Shown here: positions 53,237 through 62,902 of the stretch, in pieces
Layout: the number at the start of each line of letters is the position of its first letter
Position numbering within the stretch: position 1 is the first letter of the stretch
Assembly (NCBI RefSeq): GCF_000170895.1
Contig: NZ_ABCS01000048.1
Location: forward strand, 1 to 64,000
From: Plesiocystis pacifica SIR-1
Lineage (GTDB): Bacteria > Myxococcota_A > Polyangia > Nannocystales > Nannocystaceae
Reading direction: 5' to 3'
Length of the DNA: 64,000 bases
Position numbers and translations under genes: made by a program
Notes under the pieces: model-generated
The model's database searches: none
The model's input: only the letters and a program-made list of their open reading frames with translations
Told to the model about the DNA's origin: nothing

Positions 53237-53239
53237 GGC

Positions 53240-54325
53240 TCAGTACTTCGGTTGCCAGTTCTGCGCCGCCGCGAGCTCGGGGTCCGTGCCCAGCGTGACG
53301 GCGCGGTTGGGGATGTGCGCGCCCTGGTCCTGGACGTTGTGGAGCCGGGCCCGAAACATCTGGGCGCCGCTCATGTCGACCTCGCGGATGTCCGCCTCGG
53401 ACAGGTCCGCCTCGGCCAGGCGCGCGCCGAGAAAGCGCGCCTGGTGGCAGCGCGCGCGGTGGAAGATGCACTGGCGCATGTCGGCCCCGGAGCAGTCGCT
53501 GCCCTCGAGCACGGCGTCGAGGAACAGGGCCTGGTAGAGCCTGGCCGAGCGCAGGCTCGCCCCGCTCAGGTCGGCCTCGGCGAACATCGCCCCGACCCCG
53601 TGGATCTCGGACAGGTCGGCGCGGACCAGCGACGCGCCCTGGAAGTTCGCGCGCTCGAAGTTGGCGCCCACGAAGGAGGCCCCGTCGAGCTTGGCGCCCG
53701 TGAACTGGCAGACCTTGGCGTCGAGCTTGGGGAACGCGGCCTCGGAGAAGTCGGCGTTGGAGAACACCACCCGCTCGAAGCGGGCGCCCTCGAGCTTGGC
53801 CGCGCGCATGTCCGCGCCCATGAGCAGGCTGCCGACCAGGGCCGTCTCGCGCAGGTCCAGGCCCGCGACCTCGCAGTCGAGGAGCGAGAAGGCCTCGAGC
53901 TTGGCCCCCGACAGCACCAGGCCCTCGAGGGCGCCGCGGGACACCGTCGAGCGGCGCAGGTCGGCCCCGCGCAGGTTCAGCCGCGGCGCCTTGGCGCTGT
54001 CCATGATCAGCGAGCACAGCTTCGCCTCGCGCATGTCCACGTCGGCGAGCTGGCACGAGCCGAGCAGGCCGTGGCGCAGGTCCACGCCGACCATCGAGGC
54101 CCCGTCGAACTCGCACTCGGCGAACAAAGACTCGCGCAGGTCGGCGCCGTCGAGCTTGCAGCCGGAGAAGTCCACGCGCTGAAACTGCCCGCCGCACAGC
54201 TTGGCCTCGCGCAGGTCCAGGCCCGCGACGCGGACCCCCCCGACCATCTGGCCGTTGGCGACCCGAGCCTGGAGCTGCTCGGCGTCGAGGATCTCTCGCG
54301 GGAGGTCGACTTTGGTCTCGCTCAT
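53240..54325 (-). CDS. Pentapeptide-repeat protein
   Basis: A 361-aa protein made nearly wholly of A(D/N)LxX pentapeptide repeats (for example GADLRES, GANFERANFQGASLVRADLS), which fold as a right-handed beta-helix. The ATG overlaps the stop of the DUF2169 gene by 4 bases. In T6SS tip operons such proteins are found next to DUF2169 and may extend or protect the spike, or bind effector cargo. Confidence 0.9.
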   Translation of the reverse strand: MSETKVDLPREILDAEQLQARVANGQMVGGVRVAGLDLREAKLCGGQFQRVDFSGCKLDGADLRESLFAECEFDGASMVGVDLRHGLLGSCQLADVDMREAKLCSLIMDSAKAPRLNLRGADLRRSTVSRGALEGLVLSGAKLEAFSLLDCEVAGLDLRETALVGSLLMGADMRAAKLEGARFERVVFSNADFSEAAFPKLDAKVCQFTGAKLDGASFVGANFERANFQGASLVRADLSEIHGVGAMFAEADLSGASLRSARLYQALFLDAVLEGSDCSGADMRQCIFHRARCHQARFLGARLAEADLSEADIREVDMSGAQMFRARLHNVQDQGAHIPNRAVTLGTDPELAAAQNWQPKY

Positions 54326-57003
54326 TGCTGGTCACGCTCCACCACGGGCTCGTGGTAGCGAGGGTTGATGCGGACCTTGGTCAGCAGCGCGTCGTCGAGG
54401 CGGACCCGCTCGTCGCTCTGGACCCGCGCCATGTCGGCCCCGTAGAGGTTGGCCCCGCGCAGGTCCACGCCGAAGATCAGCGCGTGGGCGAAGGAGGCCT
54501 GCATCAAGTTGGCGGCGAGCAGCGAGGCCTCGCGCAGGTCGGCCCGGTCAAAGCGCGCCTCCTTGGCGACCGCGCGGTAGAACTTGGCCCCGACCAGCGA
54601 GGCCTTCGAGAAGTCCGCCCCGTCCAGGGTCGCGTGGCTGAAGTCGGCCCCGTCCAGGGACATCTCGCGGAAGTTGCAGCGGGCCGCCTTGGCGTGGACG
54701 AAGCTGGCCCCGTCGAGGGGGCAGTCCTGGACGAAGGCCACGCTGTCGAGGCTCGCGCCCTCGAACTTCGCCCCCTTGGCGGGACAGTTGATGAAGGCCC
54801 CGCGGTGGATGCCGATGCCCGAGAGATCCGCCCCCTCGAGGTCGACCTGGGCGAACAGCACGCGCTCGAAGCGGGCCCCGCGGAAGCTCCCCCCGACGAA
54901 CTTGGCGTCGGACAGGATGAAGCCCTCGGCCTGGACCTCGCTGGCGTCGACGCCCTCGAAGCTCGCCTCGTTGAAGTTGGCCCCGGTCAGGGTCGAGCCG
55001 GCGATCACCGTGCGCGCGAGCTTGGTGCCCACGAAGATCGCCTTGCTCAGGTCGCACTGGCGCAGGCTCGCCCCGCCCAGGTCGGCCTTGCCGAGGTTCG
55101 CCTCCGTCAAGCTCGCGCCGTCGAGCTTGGCCCCGCGCAGCGAGGCGTGGGCGAGCACGGTCTGGTCGAGCTTGGCCCCGCGCAGGTCGGCGTCGTCGAA
55201 GCGCGCCGCCTCGAACCAGCAGTCGGACAGGTCGGCCCCGCGCAGGTCCAGGCCGCGAAAGTCCCCGCCGGTCAGGTTCAGCGCGCTCACCGGGCGCCCG
55301 GCTTCGAGGGACTTGCGCAGCACCGTCCGCGCGTCCTCGAGGTCCTCCTCGGCCATGGGCGGCGCCGGAGGCTGGGTGTGGGCGCTGATGCGGTAGGCCG
55401 CGCGCAGGTTCTGCTCGGCCTCCTTCCACGAGGCGTAGAGGGCCTCGTCGGCGATCATCCCCTCGATCTCGTCGTTGATCCAGCCCTGGGCCCGGCACTC
55501 CTGGGCGATCACGACCAGCGCCCCGCGCTGGGTCTCGGCGGAGAACTGCGGCGGCCCCGAGGGCGTGGCCTGCTCGTCGCGCAGGGCCTGGGCGTCGAAG
55601 CCGTCGACGGGGTTGGCGTCGAGCTCGGCCTCGACCTGGGCCTGGCGCTCGGCCTGCTCGGCCTTCATCGCCTCGGCCTCGGCCTTGGCCTGCTCGATGA
55701 GCTTGGGCAGGTCCGAGGGCTTGGGCGGGGGCGACGGGGGCGGCGGCATGGACGGGCCGTGGATGTCCGGGTCGAGGCCCTGGGCGGCGACGAAGGCCCG
55801 GGCCTCCTCGAACTGCTTGACCTTCCACTTGTGCAAGTTGTCTTGCAAAAGGCCCTCGCGCCCCTCCATGGCCTCGGCGACCGTGGGCTCGACGGCCTCG
55901 GCCTCGCCGGGCGGGAGCAAGGGCGCGTCGTCGAGGGCCGCGAACACGCCCTCTTTTTCGTCGAGGCGCCGGGCGAGGACCTCGGCGTAGTGGCTGGCCG
56001 GGCGCAGATCGTCGAGGCCGTCGGCCCCGAGCAGCAGGTGGACCAGGTCGCTGCCGTCGTCGGTCGCGATCTCGACGGAGCCCTGCCAGATCAACACCCC
56101 GTGCTCGGCGTCGGGGAAGAACCACAGGGTCTGCAGGCGCAGCGGGACCTCCTCGAACACCTCGCGGGTCGGGTTGTCCTCCGTGGCCTTGCGCGGGTCC
56201 CCGATGCGCCGGGTGATGAACGCGCGGCCGTGCCAGCGCGGGAGCACCCCGGCGACGCGCTCTTTGTCGGGGTGCATGTTCCACAGCTCGTAGGCCTCGC
56301 CGCCTTGCCACCAGCCGTCGCGCTGCTGGTCCCGCGCGCTCATGTTGTGCACGCCCCAGTCGACGTCGGCGGCGAAGCCCGGGAACAGCTCCTCGAGCCA
56401 GCGCTGGTCGTGGGTGCCGGCGAGGCTGTTGCGCTGCGGCCAGCTGATGTCGATGGGCCCGAAGCTCGCGGGCTCGACGGCCTGGCCGAGGCTCGAGACC
56501 ATTCCGTGGGCGTCCTCGATGTTGGGCAGGGGGATGACCCGCTGGCCCATGACCTCGACCTCGGCGCGGCCCCGGCCCAGGGGGTTGCGCGGGTAGTCCT
56601 CGCCGCCGTAGGCCCGGTCCCAGCCCAGCGACATCTCCGTAAACGGGTGGGGATCCGTCGCCCGGGCCCGGCCGAGCCAGTAGCGGTCGCCCGAGACCCG
56701 CAGCTTCTTTTCGAGCGTGCCCACCCGGGCCGCGACGACCACCTGGGGCACCGCGACGCCCTTGGGGGCGTAGGCGCTGCCGTGGACCAGGAACTCGGCC
56801 CGAGCCTTGGGGATGCCCACGTCGAGGACCCCCTCGGACCCGAGGCGCTCGGCCGCGAAGGTCCACAGCGCGGCCTCGGGCAGCAGGTGGGCCTCGTCCC
56901 CGAGCGGGACGAAGGCGAGCACCGAGACGCCCATGTAATAGCGCCGCCGGTTCTCGAAGCACCGGGTCAGCACGCTGAGCTTGCTGGGCTTGAGGACCTT
57001 CAA
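54322..57003 (-). CDS. DUF2169 and pentapeptide-repeat fusion (type VI secretion accessory)
   Basis: An 893-aa protein. Residues about 1-300 are DUF2169 (LGWDRAYGGEDYPRNPLGRG, then PIDISWPQRNSLAGTHD), which is often associated with VgrG. The middle (300-570) is a Glu/Ala-rich linker with a helical domain. Residues about 590-893 are pentapeptide repeats (GADLSDCWFEAARFDDADLR, AKLDQTVLAHASLRGAKL). The TTG start at 57003 is chosen because it overlaps the upstream stop (TTGA) and gives MKVLKPSKLSVLTR. The frame to 57426 is a shadow of the upstream gene. Confidence 0.82.
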   Translation of the reverse strand: MKVLKPSKLSVLTRCFENRRRYYMGVSVLAFVPLGDEAHLLPEAALWTFAAERLGSEGVLDVGIPKARAEFLVHGSAYAPKGVAVPQVVVAARVGTLEKKLRVSGDRYWLGRARATDPHPFTEMSLGWDRAYGGEDYPRNPLGRGRAEVEVMGQRVIPLPNIEDAHGMVSSLGQAVEPASFGPIDISWPQRNSLAGTHDQRWLEELFPGFAADVDWGVHNMSARDQQRDGWWQGGEAYELWNMHPDKERVAGVLPRWHGRAFITRRIGDPRKATEDNPTREVFEEVPLRLQTLWFFPDAEHGVLIWQGSVEIATDDGSDLVHLLLGADGLDDLRPASHYAEVLARRLDEKEGVFAALDDAPLLPPGEAEAVEPTVAEAMEGREGLLQDNLHKWKVKQFEEARAFVAAQGLDPDIHGPSMPPPPSPPPKPSDLPKLIEQAKAEAEAMKAEQAERQAQVEAELDANPVDGFDAQALRDEQATPSGPPQFSAETQRGALVVIAQECRAQGWINDEIEGMIADEALYASWKEAEQNLRAAYRISAHTQPPAPPMAEEDLEDARTVLRKSLEAGRPVSALNLTGGDFRGLDLRGADLSDCWFEAARFDDADLRGAKLDQTVLAHASLRGAKLDGASLTEANLGKADLGGASLRQCDLSKAIFVGTKLARTVIAGSTLTGANFNEASFEGVDASEVQAEGFILSDAKFVGGSFRGARFERVLFAQVDLEGADLSGIGIHRGAFINCPAKGAKFEGASLDSVAFVQDCPLDGASFVHAKAARCNFREMSLDGADFSHATLDGADFSKASLVGAKFYRAVAKEARFDRADLREASLLAANLMQASFAHALIFGVDLRGANLYGADMARVQSDERVRLDDALLTKVRINPRYHEPVVERDQQ

Positions 57004-57572
57004 GGCGCCTGGTCTCCAGCGGCGGCGGGAGGAGCCGCCGCGCTCGCCTCCGCGGGCGCTGCCGGGGCAGCAGCGGGCGCGCCTGGAGCCGCCGCGCTCG
57101 CCTCCGCGCTCCCCCCCGGAGCCGGAGCTGCGGCCGGAGGGGCCGCGGGCGCCGGCGGCTCGAGCACCGGACCGACCAGCGCGACCTGCTTGGGGTCTTC
57201 GGGGTCGTAGCGCACGTAGACCTTGCCCCCCGCCCTGTAGTTTTGCAGCGCGACCACGGAGATCGGCGTGCGGAGCTGGGCGCGGTAGGGCGAGCGCCCC
57301 TCGGGCGCGACCTCGACGGTCATCTGGACGATCGGGTTCTCGTTCGCGCGGTCGCCCGTGTCCTCGAGCACGATCACCGTGGCGATGGCCTGCTCCCCGT
57401 TTTGCAGCAGCTGATGCTCGCGCCAACCCTCGAGGATGAAGGGCCCGCCGATCAGCGCGAACATGCCGAACACGAAGGCGAAGAGCAAAAAGCGAGCGAC
57501 CCGCTTGAGCCCCGGAGGCGCCTCGGGGATCTCGGGCTGCCCTGGCTGTCCAGAGGAAGGTGGAGTGGTCAT
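57000..57572 (-). CDS. Membrane protein with DUF3592-like domain in the T6SS operon
   Basis: A 190-aa protein from ATG 57572. One membrane segment (FLLFAFVFGMFALIGGPFI), then a beta-rich domain (QAIATVIVLEDTG, KVYVRYDPEDPKQVAL) that looks like DUF3592. A long Ala/Pro/Gly tail ends GDQAP. Located 20 bp after vgrG and overlapping the DUF2169 gene by 4 bases. May anchor or stage the spike complex (inference). Confidence 0.7.
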   Translation of the reverse strand: MTTPPSSGQPGQPEIPEAPPGLKRVARFLLFAFVFGMFALIGGPFILEGWREHQLLQNGEQAIATVIVLEDTGDRANENPIVQMTVEVAPEGRSPYRAQLRTPISVVALQNYRAGGKVYVRYDPEDPKQVALVGPVLEPPAPAAPPAAAPAPGGSAEASAAAPGAPAAAPAAPAEASAAAPPAAAGDQAP

Positions 57573-57592
57573 CGGGCGGAGCTCGGGCGAGA

Positions 57593-59911
57593 CTAGATGA
57601 ACAGGGACTGCGCGTACATGTACGCGGCGATGGCCCCGACCTTGTACTTCATCGGCAGGTCCTCGATGCCCAGGGGGCTGTTCGAGTACTTGAAGTGGCA
57701 CAGGTCGATCTTGATGCCGACCATGTCGACCTTCATGTTCGTGATGCCGATGGCGACGTTGACCGCGTCGAGCTTGTTGCCGACGAGGTTGAGCTTGTTG
57801 GCGTAGGCCGTGAATTTCTTGGCCCCGTAGCTGTCGAAGAAGGCGTCGACGACCGTGGTCCCGCCGGGGGCGACGAGCTTGTAGCCCGCCGGCGCCGACA
57901 AGGAGATGCCGCCCGTGGCCGTGAGCGTGTAGCTGGCCGGGGTGTTGACGGTGATCCCCGCGGTCACGTCCTGGGTCAGGGAGCCGGTGATCGAGTCGGT
58001 CTGGTTGCCCGTGACCGTGTGCTCGGTGTTGCCCGTGACCGTCTGCGTCACGTTGCCGCTCACGTCCTCGGTCTGGTTGCCCGAGATCGTCCGGGTCTCG
58101 TTGGCCGCGAAGGTCTCGGTCACGTCGCCGGTCACGTCGCGGGTCTCGGTCCCGCCCACGGTCTCCTTGAAGTCCACGTCGACGACCACGGTGCGGTTGG
58201 TGTGCACCGTCATGTCCTGGTTGCCGTCGATCTCCTCGACCTGGTTGCCGTGGACCGTCTGGGTCTGGTCGACGTCGACGTTGTTGGTCTGGTTGTTAGC
58301 GACGGTCGTGTTGTGGTCGTTGAGCACGACCTCGTTGAAGTCCTTTTGGGCGTGGATGTAGATCTCCTCGGAGCCCGCGGCGTCCTCGAAGCGCAGCTCG
58401 TTGAAGCCCCCGCCCCCGGGCGAGCTCTCCGTCTTGATGGTGCTCTTGGTCTTGTCGTCGGGCAGCGGGTAGGGCGTGGGGTTTTGGCCGTTGTAGAGGC
58501 AGCCCGTGACGATCGGGCGGTCGGGGTCGCCGTCGACGAAGCTGACCGCGACCTCCATGCCGATGCGCGGGAGGAACACGAAGCCCCAGCCGTTGCCGGC
58601 CCAGGGCTGGACCACGCGGATGAAGCACGAGGAATTCTCGTCGTACTGCGTCTCCCGGGACCAGTGGAACTGGACCTTGATGCGGCCGTGCTCGTCCGTG
58701 TAGATCTCCTCGCCGGCCGGGCCAACGACGGTCGCGGTCTGCATCGAGGGCATGCGCGGGCGCGGGGTCTTGCGAGCCGGCCGCCACTCGAGGTCGACGG
58801 GGATGCACTCGACCCGGTTGGAGTAGTCCTCGCCGGGGATCGAGCCCGAGGCGTAGTCGCCCCCGGCGTGGTCGACCGCCACGCACACGTAGGTGCCCTC
58901 GAGCTCGGGCTGGGGGTGGTCGAGGAGCTCGAACTTGACCCCCGGGCTCAGGCCCGTGGCCGTCGACATCGCGAAGTAGCGGACCGCGTCGCGCTGGTGC
59001 AGGACCCGGCGCAGGCGGGTCTGCTCCTCGACGGCGGCGAAGTCCAGGCCCTCGGTGCGGTAGCCAAACAAGGTGCTGGGCTCGTCGTGGACGTAGTCCT
59101 CGCGCGCGGGCTCGACGACGGCGCCGTTGGGCTCGCCGATGTCCGCGGCCTCGTCGCTCTCGGCGTCCTGGGTGGCCTCGGGGGCCAGCCAGTCGAACAC
59201 CACGGTGCGGGCCACGGTCGGGCGGACCTTGGACTCGCGGTAGAACTCGCGCACCTCTTCGCGGGTGTTGGTCTGGCTCTCGGCCACGACCATGGGCAGG
59301 ACGCCCTCGTTGTTGCCGAAGGACAGCAGGTCCTCGTAGGCGGCGTCGCTGTCGAACAGGGTCAGGATCTCCTTGCCGTCCTCGTGCCGGAACCGGTAGA
59401 CGATGCCGTACTCCTCCATCAGCCGATGGGCGAAGTCGAGGTCGCTCTCCTTGTACTGGACCGTGTACTCCTGCGCGGGGTAGTCGCCGCTGAGGAAGTC
59501 GAGGTCGACGCGGCGCTCGAAGGGCCCCAGGCCCTCGTCGAGGACCGCCTGGAGGATGTCCGGGATGCTCATGTCCTGGAAGATGCGGCTGGTCCGGCGG
59601 TGGCTCAGGGCCATCAGCGCCGGGACCACGGTCAGCGCCGTGATCACGTGGTCGTGGGACGCGACCCCGTCCTCGACGCTCTCGACGATGCCGTTGATCT
59701 CGCGGCTGACGTCGGCGCGCTCGAAGGTGAGCGTGACCCCGGTGCCGAGCATGTGGATGGGCTCGGCCGCCGCGTCCTCGCTGCGCAGCTCGAGGCGCAT
59801 GAGGTAGGGCTCGTTGAAGCGCTCGCTGAGCTGGTAGGCGGAGACCTCCCAGTGGACGTCGCCGTCGACATCGGAGGCAAAGCGCACGGAGACTGGTGAT
59901 TCTTCAGTCAT
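57593..59911 (-). CDS. vgrG: VgrG spike protein of type VI secretion
   Basis: A 772-aa VgrG. Residues about 5-380 match the gp27-like base (EYTVQYKESDLDFAHRLMEEYGI), and 385-480 the OB-fold/gp5 hub (DEHGRIKVQFHWSR, WGFVFLPRIGMEVAVSFVDGDPDRP). From about 520 to 655 are TVxGN-type repeats (for example TRDVTGDVTETF, GNQTEDVSGNVTQTV) forming the triple-stranded beta-helix needle. A C-terminal extension of about 110 residues (APGGTTVVDAFFDSYG onwards) follows and has no recognised toxin motif. First gene of the tip operon. Core T6SS genes are not in the window. Confidence 0.93.
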   Translation of the reverse strand: MTEESPVSVRFASDVDGDVHWEVSAYQLSERFNEPYLMRLELRSEDAAAEPIHMLGTGVTLTFERADVSREINGIVESVEDGVASHDHVITALTVVPALMALSHRRTSRIFQDMSIPDILQAVLDEGLGPFERRVDLDFLSGDYPAQEYTVQYKESDLDFAHRLMEEYGIVYRFRHEDGKEILTLFDSDAAYEDLLSFGNNEGVLPMVVAESQTNTREEVREFYRESKVRPTVARTVVFDWLAPEATQDAESDEAADIGEPNGAVVEPAREDYVHDEPSTLFGYRTEGLDFAAVEEQTRLRRVLHQRDAVRYFAMSTATGLSPGVKFELLDHPQPELEGTYVCVAVDHAGGDYASGSIPGEDYSNRVECIPVDLEWRPARKTPRPRMPSMQTATVVGPAGEEIYTDEHGRIKVQFHWSRETQYDENSSCFIRVVQPWAGNGWGFVFLPRIGMEVAVSFVDGDPDRPIVTGCLYNGQNPTPYPLPDDKTKSTIKTESSPGGGGFNELRFEDAAGSEEIYIHAQKDFNEVVLNDHNTTVANNQTNNVDVDQTQTVHGNQVEEIDGNQDMTVHTNRTVVVDVDFKETVGGTETRDVTGDVTETFAANETRTISGNQTEDVSGNVTQTVTGNTEHTVTGNQTDSITGSLTQDVTAGITVNTPASYTLTATGGISLSAPAGYKLVAPGGTTVVDAFFDSYGAKKFTAYANKLNLVGNKLDAVNVAIGITNMKVDMVGIKIDLCHFKYSNSPLGIEDLPMKYKVGAIAAYMYAQSLFI

Positions 59912-60061
59912 GGCAGGCTCAATTCCGGGCGCGCGCGCCCGCGCCAGGGTACCACCTGGCCCGAAGCTGCGGGGCAGCCAGGCGAGGTCGCAGCTGCGTT
60001 ACAGCCAGGCCCCCCCTGCAGACCGGGCCACGAAGGGCTTGCGTGTACCCTGCGCCCAGCC

Positions 60062-60724
60062 ATGCTGACCCTCCACTACCTCAGCGACTCCCGAGCCCAC
60101 CGCATCGCGTGGATGCTCGAGGAGCTCGAGCTCGAGTACACGATGAAGGTCCACCGGCGCCGGCCCAGCGGGCTCGCGCCGCGGGAGCTCGAGCGCTTGC
60201 ACTTCCTGGGCAAGGCCCCGCTGCTCGAGGACGGCGACCTCGTCCTCGCCGAGTCCGCCCACATCGTCGAGCACCTCCTCGACACCCGCGCCCCCCAGCT
60301 GCGCCCCGACCCCGCGAGCGCGCCGGAGCAGGCCCGGAGCCACCGCTACTGGCTGCACTTCGCCGAGGCCAGCTTCGCGCCGCCGCTGATCATGAAGCAC
60401 CTGTTCGACAAGGTCCGCGAGCGCACGCCCTCGCTCCTGCGCCCGGTCACGGGGATCGTGCCCTCCATGCTCGGCAAGGCCTACCTCGACGACACCCTCG
60501 CCAAGCACGCGGCCTTCGTCGACTCGCACCTGCGCGACCGAGAGTTCTTCGTCGGCGACGCCCCGAGCGGAGCCGACTTCATGATGATCTTCCCCTGCGA
60601 GGCCGCCGCGGCCCGCTATGGGGGTCGCTACTCGGCGCTGCTCGACTACGTGCGCCGCGTCCACGCCCGGCCGGCCTACAAACGAGCGCGCAAGCGCGCT
60701 GGCGTCCCGTACATGTACGACTAA
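60062..60724 (+). CDS. Glutathione S-transferase family protein
   Basis: A 220-aa protein with an N-terminal thioredoxin-like GST domain (SDSRAHRIAWMLEELELEY, GKAPLLEDGDLVLAESAHI) and a helical C-terminal domain (FVGDAPSGADFMM). Conjugation or detoxification of electrophiles is likely. Divergent from vgrG with a 150-bp gap. Confidence 0.9.
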   Translation: MLTLHYLSDSRAHRIAWMLEELELEYTMKVHRRRPSGLAPRELERLHFLGKAPLLEDGDLVLAESAHIVEHLLDTRAPQLRPDPASAPEQARSHRYWLHFAEASFAPPLIMKHLFDKVRERTPSLLRPVTGIVPSMLGKAYLDDTLAKHAAFVDSHLRDREFFVGDAPSGADFMMIFPCEAAAARYGGRYSALLDYVRRVHARPAYKRARKRAGVPYMYD

Positions 60725-60762
60725 AGGGCGGGGGCCGCTCGACCCGCGTGTACACTCCCGCG

Positions 60763-61794
60763 GTGCGAGTCCTCCTCGTTGGCGCCGGCGCCGTGGGCCT
60801 CGTCTACGGCCGCCACATCCAACTCGGCGGCGCCCGGGTCAGCTTCTACGTCCGCCCCAAGTACGTCGACGGCCTGCGCGAGGGCGTGACCCTCTACCCC
60901 CGAAACTCCCGCCAAGACGGCCGCGCCGCCCGAAGCCGGGGCGTGCACTTTGGCGACTTCGAGCTGCTGACCACGCCCCGGGAGGTCGCCGCTCAGCGCT
61001 GGGATCAGGTCTGGCTGTGCATCCCGTCCACGGGCCTCGACGGCGACTGGCTCGCGCCCTTCCTCGGGTCCATCGGCGACGCGGTGCTGGTCGGGCTCAC
61101 CCCGGGCCTCGACGACCGCGCGCGCTTGCTGGACGCGGGCGCCAAAGAGGCGCGGCTGGTCACGGGCCAGATCACCTTCATGGCCGCCCAGGTCCCCCTG
61201 CCCAAGGATCGCCCGGACGCCTACCCGGAGCCCGGCGTCATGTACTGGTTTCCCCCGGGCGCGCCCTCCAACTTCGACGGCGAGGCCGCCCCGACCCGGG
61301 CCGTCGTCGCGGCGCTGCGGGCCGGCCAGTGCCCCGCCCGCGTCAACCCGGCCACGATCGAGGCCATCCAGGGCTCGGTCGCCGTCAGCCTCACGCTGAT
61401 GGCCGCCCTCGAGCTCGCCGGCTGGTCCCTCGAGGCGCTGCGCCGCGGCCCCTTGCTCGCCCAGGGCCTCGCCGCTGGCCGCGAGGCCCTGGCCATCACC
61501 GCGCGCTACTGCGGCGAACCCACCGCCCGGGTGTCTCGCCTGCTCCGCCCGTGGCTGTTTCGCCCCGCCATCGCCCTCGCCCCCGCGTTCATCCCCTTCG
61601 ACCTCGAGGCCTTCATCGCCTGGCACTTCACCAAGGTCGGCGCCCAGACCCGGGCGACGCTGCGGACCTACATCGAGCAGGCCGAACCGACCGAAGGGGG
61701 CGGGCCCGCGCTCCCGACCAGCGCCCTCGCCAGCCTCGCCAGGGAACTCGCCGCCGCGGACCAGGCTCCCCAGCTCGGTCCAGGGTCGGGCTAG
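60763..61794 (+). CDS. Ketopantoate reductase-like NAD(P)-binding protein
   Basis: A 343-aa protein. GTG 60763 gives VRVLLVGAGAVGLVYGRHI, the Rossmann GxGxxG nucleotide-binding motif at the extreme N-terminus. The C-terminal helical domain contains LTLMAALELAGWSLEAL. It belongs to the ApbA/PanE-like superfamily, but the substrate-pocket residues are not typical enough to claim pantoate synthesis. Located 38 bp after the GST gene. Confidence 0.75.
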   Translation: MRVLLVGAGAVGLVYGRHIQLGGARVSFYVRPKYVDGLREGVTLYPRNSRQDGRAARSRGVHFGDFELLTTPREVAAQRWDQVWLCIPSTGLDGDWLAPFLGSIGDAVLVGLTPGLDDRARLLDAGAKEARLVTGQITFMAAQVPLPKDRPDAYPEPGVMYWFPPGAPSNFDGEAAPTRAVVAALRAGQCPARVNPATIEAIQGSVAVSLTLMAALELAGWSLEALRRGPLLAQGLAAGREALAITARYCGEPTARVSRLLRPWLFRPAIALAPAFIPFDLEAFIAWHFTKVGAQTRATLRTYIEQAEPTEGGGPALPTSALASLARELAAADQAPQLGPGSG

Positions 61795-61804
61795 AGTTGC
61801 AACC

Positions 61805-62704
61805 ATGCTCCGCCTCAGCCCCTCCACCCTCGGCCTCGCCGCGCTGGCCGTCGCCCTGAGCGGCTGCGGACCAGGCAAGGCCGTCGACGACGGCGACGCC
61901 GCGACGAGCAACGCCGACGAAGCCGGGGACTCGGAGTCCGAGTCGTCCGCGACCGCGTCGGCGGACACGGACACCACCGAGTCGACCGAGACCGACACCG
62001 GCGACGGCTTCATCCCCGACGACGACAGCACCGGCGGCCCCCCGCCCTGTGACCTCTTCGAGCAGGACTGTCCCCCAGGCGAAAAGTGCGTGCCCTACTC
62101 GAGCACGGGCGGCGGCGCCATCTGGGACGCGACGAAGTGCGTGCAGATCCTCGGGGACCAGGCCCAGGACGAGCCGTGCAACTACGACGGCGTCGTCCTG
62201 GCGACAGACGACTGCGACGCCACCAGCATGTGCTGGAACGTCAACGCAGAGGGTCAGGGCACCTGCCACAGCTTCTGCATTGGGTCCGCCGACAACCCCA
62301 GCTGTCCCGAGCCCAGCGACCCCCAGGCCTGCGGCGGGTACAGCTGCCTGATCAGCGGCTCCGGGGTCATCTCGATCTGCGTCGCGTCCTGCGACCCCCT
62401 CGACCAGAGCGCCTGCGGCGATGGCCTCGCCTGCTACTGGGCGGGCAACGGCTTCGAGTGCGTGTTCACCACCCAGGACATCGCCACCGGGCAGCCCTGC
62501 GGCTTCATCAACGACTGCGAGCCCGGGAACATCTGCGTCAACGCCGAGGAGCTGCCGAGCTGCGACAGCGATGCCTGCTGCGCGGAGTTTTGCGACCTCG
62601 ACGCGAATGGCGAGCCGTGCAGCCAAGAGGGCACGACCTGCATCGACAGCCTCCCCGACGCCGCCGACGGCTGCAGCGCGGGCATCTGCCTGAGCCCGCC
62701 CTGA
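61805..62704 (+). CDS. Cys-rich lipoprotein with acidic linker
   Basis: A 299-aa lipoprotein. The signal ends in VALSGC. An acidic Ser/Thr/Asp/Glu linker runs from residue 20 to about 75. The mature region has over 20 Cys residues in short repeats (CDLFEQDCPPGEKCVP, CGGYSCLISG, CGDGLACYWAG, CEPGNICVN, CCAEFCD), suggesting a disulfide-bonded surface protein. Function unknown. Confidence 0.75.
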   Translation: MLRLSPSTLGLAALAVALSGCGPGKAVDDGDAATSNADEAGDSESESSATASADTDTTESTETDTGDGFIPDDDSTGGPPPCDLFEQDCPPGEKCVPYSSTGGGAIWDATKCVQILGDQAQDEPCNYDGVVLATDDCDATSMCWNVNAEGQGTCHSFCIGSADNPSCPEPSDPQACGGYSCLISGSGVISICVASCDPLDQSACGDGLACYWAGNGFECVFTTQDIATGQPCGFINDCEPGNICVNAEELPSCDSDACCAEFCDLDANGEPCSQEGTTCIDSLPDAADGCSAGICLSPP

Positions 62705-62847
62705 GCCGCTCGACAGGGTGTGACAGAACTGCCGTACAGGCCGACAGCTCAGGGTCTGGAGACGTTCTCGAGATCGGGCGCGAACAGCTCGAAGGATGTC
62801 GGGCCCTGGACCGTCCAATTGGAAAGACGAGATTTTCCCAAATTCTG

Positions 62848-62890
62848 AAAAAAACCCGAGCGCCGGGTGATCCACACCGACCGCGCTCGG
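62848..62890 (-). terminator. Candidate terminator on minus strand
   Basis: Inverted repeat ccgagcgc (62856-62863) and gcgctcgg (62883-62890). Read on the minus strand, the stem is followed by seven T residues (62848-62854). Both flanking genes are plus-strand, so it would end antisense transcription. Confidence 0.4.
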
Positions 62891-62902
62891 TATTGCATCT
62901 AT

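Noticed and set aside
52105-59911. VgrG operon as a prophage tail
   Set aside because: DUF2169, DUF3540 and DUF4150 neighbours are typical of type VI secretion tips. There are no capsid, terminase or lysis genes.
59896-60762. Upstream extension of the ketopantoate reductase-like gene
   Set aside because: It runs through the GST gene in another frame. The Rossmann motif right after GTG 60763 marks the true start.
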